A stretch of DNA of 64,000 nt from Oscillibacter sp. (lineage in GTDB: Bacteria > Bacillota > Clostridia > Oscillospirales > Oscillospiraceae): the NCBI GenBank assembly GCA_017526785.1, contig JAFXQV010000007.1, forward strand, positions 1-64,000. The letters run 5' to 3'. Position 1 is the stretch's first letter, and the number at the start of each line of letters is the position of its first letter. Below are positions 25,605 to 32,946 of this stretch, piece after piece. Made by a program: the position numbers and the translations under genes. The notes below the pieces were generated by a model, which was given only the letters and a program-made list of their open reading frames with translations, was not told the origin of the DNA and made no database searches.

Positions 25605-25645
25605 GGGGAACGCGCCGAAACGCGTTCCCCCGCTTTGTTGTGACG
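25605..25645. repeat. 41-bp direct repeat, copy 2
   Basis: This is identical to 24504-24544 and in the same orientation. It lies 1 bp before the end of nrdD, where its T-rich side points the wrong way to terminate nrdD. This fits a duplicated junction rather than a second working terminator. Confidence 0.9.
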
Positions 25646-25646
25646 C

Positions 25647-27824
25647 TTACAGGTGTAACACCCGGTCACGGATTTCCTGCGTACGCCCCTGATTCCAGTA
25701 TTGCGTTCCGATATAGCCGCAAGTCCGCCGCGCCACGTTCATTTTGCTCTGGTCGGTGTTGCCGCACTTCGGACACTTCCAGATGAGTTTCCCGTTGTCC
25801 TCGGCAATTTCGATTTCGCCGTCCCAGCCGCACACCTGACAGTAGTCGCTCTTCGTGTTGAGTTCGGCGTAGATGATGTGGTCGTAGATGAAGCGCATGA
25901 CCGCAAGCACGGCGTCGAGATTGTCCTGCATGTCCGGGACTTCCACGTAGCTGATAGCGCCCCCCGGCGACAGGTGCTGGAACTGCGCCTCAAAGGCCAG
26001 CTTCGTGAACGCGTCAATCTGTTCCGTGACGTGTACGTGGTAGCTGTTCGTGATATAGCCCTTGTCCGTGATTCCCTTGATAACCCCGAAACGGCGTTGC
26101 AGACACTTGGCGAAACGGTACGTTGTCGACTCAATCGGGGTGCCGTAGAGCGAAAAGTCGATATTGTGCTGAGCCTTCCAGCCGCGGCAGGCGGCATTCA
26201 TTCTCTCCATGATGTCCAGCGCGAACGGCGTCGCCTCGGGGTCTGTGTGACTGCGCCCGGTCATGTATTTGACGCACTCGTACAGCCCGGCGTAGCCAAG
26301 GGAAATCGTGGAGTAGCCGCCGTAAAGCAGTTTGTCGATGGTCTCGCCCTTTTTGAGACGCGCCAGCGCGCCGTACTGCCACAGAATCGGGGCAACGTCC
26401 GAAACCGTGCCTTTCAGGCGGTTGTGGCGGCACATCAAAGCCCGGTGGCAGAGTTCCAGACGCTCGTCAAAAATCTTCCAGAACTTCTCCACGTCGCCGC
26501 CCGACGAAAGCGCAATGTCCGGGAGATTCAGCGTGACCACGCCCTGATTGAAGCGCCCGTAATACTTCGGCTGATTCGTCGCGGGGTCGACGTACGGCGT
26601 AAGGAACGAACGACAGCCCATGCAGGTGTAACAATGTCCCTCGCCGTTCTTGTCAATTTTGAGTTCCAGCATTTTCTTTTCGGAGATATAGTCCGGAACC
26701 ATGCGCCGCGCCGTACACTTCGCGGCAAGTTTCGTCAGATACCAGTAGGGCGTCCCCTCGTCCACGTTGTCCTCTTCCAGAACGTAAATGAGCTTCGGGA
26801 AAGCGGGCGTCACCCACGCGCCGCTCTCGTTCTTGACGCCCTGATAACGCTGTTCCAGCGTTTCCTCGATAATCAGCGCCAAGTCGGCCTTCTCGCGCTC
26901 GTTCCGCGCCTCGCCGAGATACATAAAGACGGTAATAAACGGAGCCTGTCCGTTTGTCGTGAGAAGCGTTACGACCTGATACTGAATGGTCTGTACGCCG
27001 CGCCGGATTTCACTCCGCAGACGCGTTTCGACGATGTGGGAGATTTTGTCCTCGCTGGGGTTCGCGCCGATTTCGGCCAATTCGGCCTCCACCTCCTTGC
27101 GGATTTTCTGGCGGCTGACCTCCACGAACGGGGCAAGGTGTGTCAGAGAGATGGACTGCCCGCCGTACTGGTTCGAGGCCACTTGCGCGATAATCTGCGT
27201 GGCGATGTTGCAGGCGGTCGAGAAGCTGTGCGGACGCTCAATCAGCGTACCCGTGATGACCGTGCCGTTCTGCAGCATGTCCTCCAAATTGACAAGGTCG
27301 CAGTTGTGCATATGCTGGGCGTAGTAGTCCATGTCGTGGAAGTGGATAATTCCCTCCCGGTGCGCCTTGACGATATCGGCGGGGAGAAGTACGCGCTCCG
27401 TGAGGTCGCGGGAGACCTCCCCGGCCATATAGTCGCGCTGGGTCGAGTTCACGACGGGGTTTTTGTTGGAGTTCTCCTGCTTGGCCTCCTCGTTGCAACA
27501 CTCAATAAGGCTCAGGATTTTTTCATCCGTGGTGTTGCTCTCGCGGGCGAGCGAACGCGTGTAGCGGTACGTGACATAGTTCTTGGCGACCTCGTAGGCA
27601 CCGTTGGCCATAATCTGGTATTCCACGAGGTCTTGGATTTCCTCCACGGACGGCGCGCGCCCCATTTTCATACAGCTTAACTGTACGCGTTCCGCGATAC
27701 GCAGAATCTGTGTCGGGGTCATGCGGTTCTTTTCCTCCACCGTCTCATTGGCTTTCCGGACGGCCTCCGTGATTTTGGTGATATCAAACGGGACTTCCGT
27801 CCCGTTGCGCTTGATGACAGTCAT
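25647..27824 (-). CDS. nrdD: Anaerobic (class III) ribonucleoside-triphosphate reductase
   Basis: The 725-aa protein starts at ATG 27824 after AGGAGG. It has an N-terminal ATP-cone (about 1-95) for allosteric control, the catalytic ten-stranded barrel, a zinc site with CQVCGWDG and CPKCGNTD, and the C-terminal glycyl-radical loop RRTCGYIGTQYWNQGR. It makes dNTPs from NTPs under strict anaerobiosis with a glycyl radical made by NrdG. No nrdG is adjacent: the next gene downstream is the inserted DMT transporter. A pair of NrdR-box-like sites overlaps its promoter. Confidence 0.95.
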   Translation of the reverse strand: MTVIKRNGTEVPFDITKITEAVRKANETVEEKNRMTPTQILRIAERVQLSCMKMGRAPSVEEIQDLVEYQIMANGAYEVAKNYVTYRYTRSLARESNTTDEKILSLIECCNEEAKQENSNKNPVVNSTQRDYMAGEVSRDLTERVLLPADIVKAHREGIIHFHDMDYYAQHMHNCDLVNLEDMLQNGTVITGTLIERPHSFSTACNIATQIIAQVASNQYGGQSISLTHLAPFVEVSRQKIRKEVEAELAEIGANPSEDKISHIVETRLRSEIRRGVQTIQYQVVTLLTTNGQAPFITVFMYLGEARNEREKADLALIIEETLEQRYQGVKNESGAWVTPAFPKLIYVLEEDNVDEGTPYWYLTKLAAKCTARRMVPDYISEKKMLELKIDKNGEGHCYTCMGCRSFLTPYVDPATNQPKYYGRFNQGVVTLNLPDIALSSGGDVEKFWKIFDERLELCHRALMCRHNRLKGTVSDVAPILWQYGALARLKKGETIDKLLYGGYSTISLGYAGLYECVKYMTGRSHTDPEATPFALDIMERMNAACRGWKAQHNIDFSLYGTPIESTTYRFAKCLQRRFGVIKGITDKGYITNSYHVHVTEQIDAFTKLAFEAQFQHLSPGGAISYVEVPDMQDNLDAVLAVMRFIYDHIIYAELNTKSDYCQVCGWDGEIEIAEDNGKLIWKCPKCGNTDQSKMNVARRTCGYIGTQYWNQGRTQEIRDRVLHL

Positions 27825-27935
27825 GACGTAACCCTCCTGAAAAGTTTGGAGCGGGGAACCCCGCTCTCCGTGAAAGCTGTATTGACTTTTGCCGCCCCGC
27901 AACGCCGCGACAGCGGGACGGCCTCCGCAATGCCA

Positions 27936-27983
27936 ACACAAGATATCGAACTGCCGCGCATTATAGCACACAACATCTTGTGG
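27936..27983 (-). promoter_or_regulatory. Tandem NrdR-box-like operators at the nrdD promoter
   Basis: Two 16-bp sites, at 27968-27983 and 27936-27951, match the NrdR consensus (ACACWATATATWGTGT) at about 13 and 11 of 16 positions. They lie 32 bp apart, the three-turn spacing typical of NrdR. The first covers the promoter spacer and the second lies just downstream of the -10, so binding should block transcription when dATP is plentiful. Confidence 0.7.
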
Positions 27984-27988
27984 CGCAA
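27960..27988 (-). promoter_or_regulatory. nrdD promoter
   Basis: On the minus strand TTGCGC (27988-27983), a 17-bp spacer and TATAAT (27965-27960) give a good sigma-A promoter with a leader of about 130 nt. In the rest of 27825-28238 I see no gene. A short reading frame there lacks any recognisable feature. Confidence 0.65.
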
Positions 27989-28238
27989 TTCGCGTTTTTC
28001 ACAAAAAAGCAAAGACACGCCGGAACGTTTGGAAAAGCGTGGACTTTGTCCGGTTTTACGTGGAAATCGGGCGGGCGGGGTTTTCCGGGCGGGAAAGAAA
28101 ATCCAATTCCGCCGCCTTGACGCGCTTTTCCCGCTCGTCCGGCTGGACAAATTGCCATAAGACAACAAATATCAAACATATGTTCTAATAAGTCGCGGAA
28201 AAATGAAAAAATTTGTCCTCAAAAAGCGAAATTTATGC

Positions 28239-28266
28239 TTGACATTTCAAAAACGTCTGCTATAAT
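28239..28266 (+). promoter_or_regulatory. Promoter of the tRNA-Thr/tRNA-Tyr unit
   Basis: TTGACA at 28239-28244, a 16-bp spacer and TATAAT at 28261-28266 form a strong promoter whose start point would be about 20 bp before tRNA-Thr. Confidence 0.75.
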
Positions 28267-28291
28267 AATCTCTGCTGTCAGACCTGAATCC

Positions 28292-28367
28292 GCTGGTGTA
28301 GCTCAGTCGGTAGAGCAGCTGATTTGTAATCAGCAGGTCGGGGGTTCAAATCCGTCCACCAGCTCCA
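28292..28367 (+). tRNA. trnT: tRNA-Thr (TGT)
   Basis: A 76-nt cloverleaf with acceptor arms GCTGGTG and CACCAGC, anticodon stem CTGAT/ATCAG around TTGTAAT (anticodon TGT), T-loop GGTTCAAATC and an encoded CCA end. Confidence 0.97.
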
Positions 28368-28404
28368 GTCTTTTTCGGACGGACGACGGCGCAAAATCGC
28401 ATAC

Positions 28405-28489
28405 GGGGGAATTCCAGAGCGGTCAAATGGGGCAGACTGTAAATCTGTTGTCGACGACTTCGGTGGTTCGAATCCACCTTCCCCCACCA
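28405..28489 (+). tRNA. trnY: tRNA-Tyr (GTA)
   Basis: An 85-nt class II tRNA with acceptor arms GGGGGAA and TTCCCCC, anticodon stem around CTGTAAA (anticodon GTA), a long variable arm typical of bacterial tRNA-Tyr, T-loop GGTTCGAATC and an encoded CCA. Confidence 0.97.
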
Positions 28490-28492
28490 GTA

Positions 28493-28526
28493 CCCGCCGA
28501 GTTTGAAACCCGGCGGGTTTTTGTTT
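28493..28526 (+). terminator. Terminator of the tRNA unit
   Basis: Arms CCCGCCG and CGGCGGG enclose a loop with GAGTTTGAAAC and are followed by TTTTTGTTTT. Confidence 0.8.
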
Positions 28527-28555
28527 TGCCGGACAGCGCAATGGGGGCGACGATT

Positions 28556-29365
28556 ATGGACGTTATGATTATTTTCCCGGAATTTGCGGCGCTTCGGGAT
28601 GAAGTCCGGAAACTCCGGACGGAATTATCCATACTCGTGCTGGAACGTGACGAACTCCGCTATGTGGAGTGTCCCAATATCGAGACGGCGTACCTGATGA
28701 AACTTGGCGCGCTGGAATATCAGGCATTTGAGGCGAAATGCGCCTATTTGCGCCTGAAACGCAAAGTCGAATTACTACAGGCGAAACGCAATCGGCAGGA
28801 AAAGCCGGATTTGAAAGCAATCGAGACGCAGTTAGACGCCGAATTTGCCGATTTCCGCGAAAAGTTGAACGAACAAATTGAAAAGATGAACGAGGCCATC
28901 CGTAGAAATGGGCTTGAAGTCCTCTCCGGGGACGACACGAGAGAATTAAAGCGCCTGTATCGGCGGGTTGTCCGGGCGTTACATCCGGATTTGCACCCGG
29001 ATATCTCGCCGGAACAGTTGACCTTATTTCACCGCGCCGTGGAAGCCTATCAAAACGGCGACCTCGCTACCATGCGTGTCATTGACGCCATGGCGTCGGA
29101 GCCGATTCTTCCGGAGTCCGAGGACGACGCCATGACGGCGCTTATCAGAGAGCATGACCGCCTGAAAGGACTGCTTGACAGTGTGCGCCGGAGTATTCAG
29201 GACATCAAAGCCGATTACCCGTACACGTTGAAAGCAATCCTGTTGGATGAGGCGAAAGTGCAGGCGCGTAAAACGGAGCTGGAAACACTGCTGGCGCAAT
29301 TGCGCGAACTGTGCGCCTATTATCAGGAGAGAATCCGGGAATTGCTGGGGGAAAATCATGGGTGA
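28556..29365 (+). CDS. J-domain co-chaperone-like protein with coiled coils
   Basis: The 269-aa protein starts at ATG 28556 with a GGGGGCG site upstream. The first about 110 residues are strongly helical and charged (coiled coil). Residues about 125-170 contain LKRLYRRVVRALHPDLHPD, a J-domain helix II with the diagnostic HPD, followed by a helix with FHRAVEAYQNGD. The last about 70 residues are again coiled coil. The HPD should stimulate a DnaK-type ATPase. It is not a classical DnaJ, because the zinc-finger and G/F regions are absent. The next gene, with a HIRAN domain, overlaps by 8 bp. Confidence 0.78.
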   Translation: MDVMIIFPEFAALRDEVRKLRTELSILVLERDELRYVECPNIETAYLMKLGALEYQAFEAKCAYLRLKRKVELLQAKRNRQEKPDLKAIETQLDAEFADFREKLNEQIEKMNEAIRRNGLEVLSGDDTRELKRLYRRVVRALHPDLHPDISPEQLTLFHRAVEAYQNGDLATMRVIDAMASEPILPESEDDAMTALIREHDRLKGLLDSVRRSIQDIKADYPYTLKAILLDEAKVQARKTELETLLAQLRELCAYYQERIRELLGENHG

Positions 29366-29759
29366 ATTGATACAGGCTGGAAGCGGCGGTCTAATGGGGC
29401 TGCTGCACGGTGCCGGGGGCGGCGGACTGACTGTCCCGCAACCCTTTGAGCGTGACATTTTTCTTTTTGACACTTATGTGGCGGGAACGTCCCATGTGGA
29501 AGGCATTATGGAACTGGAACCGCATTTGAAAGAGGGCGACAGGCTGGATTTCTTCCGGGAACCGGACAATCCGTACGACGAACAGGCCATTGTCATACGG
29601 AACGCGGACGGCGTGAAAATCGGCTACGTACCACGAAAAGATAACGTTGTCTTTGCCCGCCTGATGGACGCCGGAAAGCTGTTATTCAGCCGCATTTCCA
29701 AGAAGGAATCCCGGGGGAACTGGCTCAAAATTGACATAAAAATCTATCTCCATGAGTGA
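29358..29759 (+). CDS. HIRAN domain protein
   Basis: The 133-aa protein starts at ATG 29358 inside the J-domain gene after GGGGGAAAA. A Gly-rich N-terminus precedes a HIRAN domain (about 45-130) with GTSHVEGIMELEPHLKEGD, REPDNPYDEQAIVIRN and KIGYVPRKDN. HIRAN domains bind single-stranded 3' DNA ends or stalled-fork structures and occur in HLTF-like helicases. Stand-alone bacterial copies are common, with uncertain roles. The tight coupling suggests the J-domain protein and this one act together. Confidence 0.82.
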   Translation: MGELIQAGSGGLMGLLHGAGGGGLTVPQPFERDIFLFDTYVAGTSHVEGIMELEPHLKEGDRLDFFREPDNPYDEQAIVIRNADGVKIGYVPRKDNVVFARLMDAGKLLFSRISKKESRGNWLKIDIKIYLHE

Positions 29760-29762
29760 CTG

Positions 29763-29793
29763 CGCCGCCCTCTCTGATACAGAGAGGGCGGCG
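29763..29793. terminator. Shared bidirectional terminator
   Basis: A perfect 14-bp stem with arms CGCCGCCCTCTCTG and CAGAGAGGGCGGCG lies between the convergent HIRAN gene and the eCIS cargo gene. Confidence 0.75.
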
Positions 29794-29804
29794 GACGTTT
29801 TGGT

Positions 29805-31943
29805 TTATCGGGCAAGTTGGCTTTGAAGGTGGGCGCGCTGGGCTTTCAGTTTGTCCAAGGCGTCCAAATTTTTTTGGGTCAACGGCTGGGGCGCATTCTC
29901 CAATTGCCGAATCATGCTGTTGATGTTGGCAAGCATTTCGTTTGACTGCCGCGTGTAGTGGTCGCTGGTCTCCTGCTTGTCGGAGGCGCGGAGCGTTTCG
30001 ACCTGCCCAATCTGCGAATCGTACTCATCGGCGCGTTTAGAGGCGTCGGCGTGGACGTTCTTGGCGCGGCCTTTGGTACTCTTACGGAACGCGTTTGCAA
30101 CCGCGTTTTCCTCCTTGGTATTGCCCCCGACTTTCTTCGCGTAGGCCGAGCCGGTCGCCGTGACGCCTCCCGGCAGACTCGCCGCGTACTCGTCCTCTTT
30201 CAGAATGCCTTTCAGGAAGTCGTTCACGCCGCCCGCGCCGCCTTTTTTCTGGCGGGCGTTCATGTACATGAACTGCGCGGACGCGTCGCGAGCCAGTGCG
30301 CCGCCCCGGGTGTTGTTGATTTTGCTTCGGGTTGTCCAGCCGCTCTGGAACTTGTCGCCCTTGGGATGGCGTCCAAAAAGCGGGTTGGCGTCCTGCTGGT
30401 TGTAGTCCGCGGCCGTGATAACGTCCGTGGATTTGTCGACGATATTCTGTCCGTTTTCGGACAGGTCGGTTTCCTTCCTGCCTCCGTCGCCGAGGTAGAG
30501 GTTCTCGCTTCGTATGGCGTGGGAACCCGCGTAACTGTCCTCAATCATGTGGGAAGCGGAGCCTAACGCGACCAGCCCGGCGTCAAGGTTCTTGTTGCCG
30601 TTGGTGAAGAAGTCGCCGATACTGCCATTCCCGTACTTGGAAAGTCCCGCCTTGGCACCCGCTTTCTTGACGTACTTCTCTTTGCCGCCGGAGAGCAGTT
30701 TCTGATACCATTTCAGGCTGTCATAGTTCATGTCTGCCCGCTGGCGGGCGTCCTGCCCTACTTTCGCGGCCTGTTTGATTGCCATCATACGCGCCTCGTC
30801 GTCGCCCTCCGTCGCCTCTTCGATTTGCTTGAGCTTCTCGGGGGAAAGCATGGTGGAGAGCATCATCGTTTGGAGGCGCGACGTGCCGCCTTCGGGAACC
30901 TCTTCCTCTCCTTCCTCACTCTCTTTGTCGTCCAGCAGATAGTCCAGCATGTTCGTATCCTGCTCGCCGTTCTCGTTCTGGTACACGTCGGAGGCGAACT
31001 TGGCATAGCGGCGGGCTTTCGCCATATTCTCCTTGGTGTCGCCCTTGCTGGTGTCCATGGAGTGGAGAAACTGCATGTCGCCGTGGTGGGTCTGGTTGAT
31101 GAAAGCGTCGCTGTGGGAGGGTCCCATGTGCCAGAAAAAGCCCGGAATACTGTGGTGTCCCACGTCGTTGAAGCGCGAGCCGTATTCCAAGCTCTTACTG
31201 GCCTTAGAACTGCCCAATTCCTGCGCGGTGTCCTGATAGATTTTCTGATTCGCGCCCGCGGCGGTCGCGGCCTGATTGTTCGCGTACTTCTTGGCTTTTT
31301 TGCGGGCGGCCTGCGTCAGCTTCTCGTGTTCGCCCTTCATAAAGGGGAGCAGTCCGATTCCCCAGCCCTGCGCGGGCGCGGCGTCGAAAGACGCGGCGGG
31401 CATGGGGGAGAGCGCGGAGGCGGGGTCGCGCGCGGGGGCGGATTCACCGGAGGCGACGGCTTCGCCGTCCACGTCCGCCTGATGTTCGGCGGCACTGTCG
31501 CGGGCGGCGTTGTCGAGTGGCGCGCCCGAGGCCTGCTGTTGAATGTGGGAGAGTTCGTGGCCAATCATCTTGCGGCCGAGGGCGGTGTCGGGGCGGAACT
31601 GCCCGGGGGCAAAGTGGATTTCGTTACCGCGCGCGTAGGCCTTGGTGCCGAGTGCGTCGGCGTCGGAGGATTCGCGGAACTGGATATTGTCCACGGAGTG
31701 GCCGAAATGGGTTTCCAGACTTTCGCGCAGTTCGTCGGGGAGTTCCAGCGGACGCCCGGAACCGCGCTCGCCGGGGAAATTCTGGTGCATACGCGCGCGC
31801 ATTTTGTCGGCGAGTGCGGGGTCTGACGGCGTGTCCACGCCGCGATGTACGCTGTTGGGCGTCACGGCGTCGGCGCTGTTCTCCTTGGGCGGGACGGCGC
31901 GGACGTTCCGCGTCCGGCGTCCCCTTCGTCTTAACGCGTACAT
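29805..31943 (-). CDS. Probable eCIS cargo: DUF4157 domain joined to a zinc phospholipase C-like domain
   Basis: The 712-aa protein has a basic N-terminus and a DUF4157 (eCIS core) domain at about 66-165: the zinc motif HELSHIQQQ (129-137) and the downstream EHQAD. A second domain at about 200-480 has the arrangement of zinc-dependent phospholipase C/S1-P1 nucleases: GEHEKLTQAA near its start, SRFNDVGHH (256-264), FFWHMGPSH, then LGSASHMIEDSYAGSHAIR (about 460-478) with His and Asp four apart and a further His. An acidic helical insert lies between. The last 170 residues are helical. DUF4157 proteins are commonly loaded into or matured with contractile injection particles. The PLC-like part would attack membranes or nucleic acid. 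It has its own promoter. Confidence 0.75.
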   Translation of the reverse strand: MYALRRRGRRTRNVRAVPPKENSADAVTPNSVHRGVDTPSDPALADKMRARMHQNFPGERGSGRPLELPDELRESLETHFGHSVDNIQFRESSDADALGTKAYARGNEIHFAPGQFRPDTALGRKMIGHELSHIQQQASGAPLDNAARDSAAEHQADVDGEAVASGESAPARDPASALSPMPAASFDAAPAQGWGIGLLPFMKGEHEKLTQAARKKAKKYANNQAATAAGANQKIYQDTAQELGSSKASKSLEYGSRFNDVGHHSIPGFFWHMGPSHSDAFINQTHHGDMQFLHSMDTSKGDTKENMAKARRYAKFASDVYQNENGEQDTNMLDYLLDDKESEEGEEEVPEGGTSRLQTMMLSTMLSPEKLKQIEEATEGDDEARMMAIKQAAKVGQDARQRADMNYDSLKWYQKLLSGGKEKYVKKAGAKAGLSKYGNGSIGDFFTNGNKNLDAGLVALGSASHMIEDSYAGSHAIRSENLYLGDGGRKETDLSENGQNIVDKSTDVITAADYNQQDANPLFGRHPKGDKFQSGWTTRSKINNTRGGALARDASAQFMYMNARQKKGGAGGVNDFLKGILKEDEYAASLPGGVTATGSAYAKKVGGNTKEENAVANAFRKSTKGRAKNVHADASKRADEYDSQIGQVETLRASDKQETSDHYTRQSNEMLANINSMIRQLENAPQPLTQKNLDALDKLKAQRAHLQSQLAR

Positions 31944-32023
31944 AAAAACGCTCCTTCCGGTTCCTAAATTCGATTTTAGTCGATTGCGGCGCGGTCAGCG
32001 CGTCACGCTGTTACACGTTGGGC

Positions 32024-32052
32024 TTGCGTTTTATGCCCGGATGGCTTATACT
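32024..32052 (+). promoter_or_regulatory. Putative promoter of the LytTR genes
   Basis: TTGCGT at 32024-32029 and TATACT at 32047-32052 are 17 bp apart, about 125 bp upstream of the first LytTR gene and overlapping the region of the divergent cargo promoter. Confidence 0.45.
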
Positions 32053-32085
32053 GAACGGGTACGAAATCCGGGACGCCATGGTATT

Positions 32086-32113
32086 ATTTTAGCGTCGCCG
32101 GGGAAAAAGTCAA
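32086..32113 (-). promoter_or_regulatory. Putative promoter of the DUF4157 cargo gene
   Basis: On the minus strand TTGACT (32113-32108), a 16-bp spacer and TAAAAT (32091-32086) give a leader of about 135 nt. It faces the LytTR genes, so divergent control by those regulators is plausible. Confidence 0.45.
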
Positions 32114-32179
32114 CCCGAAAATGTGGGCGATAGCCGGCTTTTCCGGCGTGAAAAGTGACGGATTCGAGGGGGAGGGAAC

Positions 32180-32863
32180 ATGAAAGCGGTCAAAGTCGCC
32201 GTCCGCACCCGTGACGGGGAACTGGCGGAGCGGTTCAAGCGGATGCTCTGCCACTGGAAAGACGCGGTTTGTGTCCTGATGGAACCCGTCGCGGCGGAAC
32301 TCCCGGCGGACATTCTCTTTCTGGACGCGGACACCTGCCCGTTGCCGGAACGCGCCCAACCTGACTTCCCCCCCGCGCTCGTGATGATTTCCGACGACGC
32401 GTCCCGCGCAATCGCGGCGTATCAGTGCCACCCGGCGGCGTTTCTGCGCTCCCGCCCGAGCGCCGCCGACTTCCGCGCCGTCATGCGGCGCTGTTTCTCC
32501 GTATGGCGCGGCGGCCTGCGCTGGCTGAGCCTGTCCGGCAGCCGCGAGAGCGTCAAAGTGCCGATGGGGCGGATTCAGTACGTGGAGGCCAGCGGGCGGG
32601 AAAGCGTGATACGCTGTGGCGACGCGGTTTACTCCGCGCCCACGCCTATCGGGAAACTTGCCGAGCAACTCCCGAACCCGCCGTTTTTCCGTTGCCAGAG
32701 AAGTTTTATGATTCACCTGTCCGCCGTGGGCGCGGTCTCAAATGACGGCCTCATCACGGCCAAAGACGGCCGCGCAATTCCCGTAAGCCGGAAATGCGCG
32801 GCCGACTTCCGCGAAACCTTGGAACATTGGAACGCGCTGGAAGGCGTCCCCGACAGAGTTTAA
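32180..32863 (+). CDS. LytTR-family regulator with degenerate receiver
   Basis: The 227-aa protein starts at ATG 32180 after GGGGGAGGG. The N-terminal 115 residues have receiver-like spacing (ADILFLDADT around the phosphorylated Asp position, AFLRSRPSAADF where LLKPF is normal). The acidic pair at the start and the conserved Lys are missing, so phosphorylation is doubtful. Residues about 118-215 form a LytTR DNA-binding domain with VPMGRIQYVEASGRES and FFRCQRSFMIHLSAVG. It is the first of two adjacent LytTR genes facing the cargo gene. Confidence 0.82.
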   Translation: MKAVKVAVRTRDGELAERFKRMLCHWKDAVCVLMEPVAAELPADILFLDADTCPLPERAQPDFPPALVMISDDASRAIAAYQCHPAAFLRSRPSAADFRAVMRRCFSVWRGGLRWLSLSGSRESVKVPMGRIQYVEASGRESVIRCGDAVYSAPTPIGKLAEQLPNPPFFRCQRSFMIHLSAVGAVSNDGLITAKDGRAIPVSRKCAADFRETLEHWNALEGVPDRV

Positions 32864-32946
32864 AGACGTGTAAAGTGATAAAGCCTTACGCGCACACACA
32901 AAATACATCGGGCGGGAAAGCGCCTCCGACGATGGAGGAAAAGCCG

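Noticed and set aside
25701..27680. Long + strand open frame opposite nrdD
   Set aside because: nrdD is certain from its zinc site and glycyl-radical motif. The opposite frame has no recognisable domain.
27821..28168. 115-codon minus strand frame upstream of nrdD
   Set aside because: It covers the nrdD promoter and operator sites, is rich in Arg/Pro/Ser and has no family signature.
28235..28555. Upstream extension of the J-domain gene
   Set aside because: It runs through both tRNA genes and a terminator.
31944..32179. Clear LytTR binding direct repeats
   Set aside because: Several GTT-like words occur, but I could not find a pair with convincing spacing.
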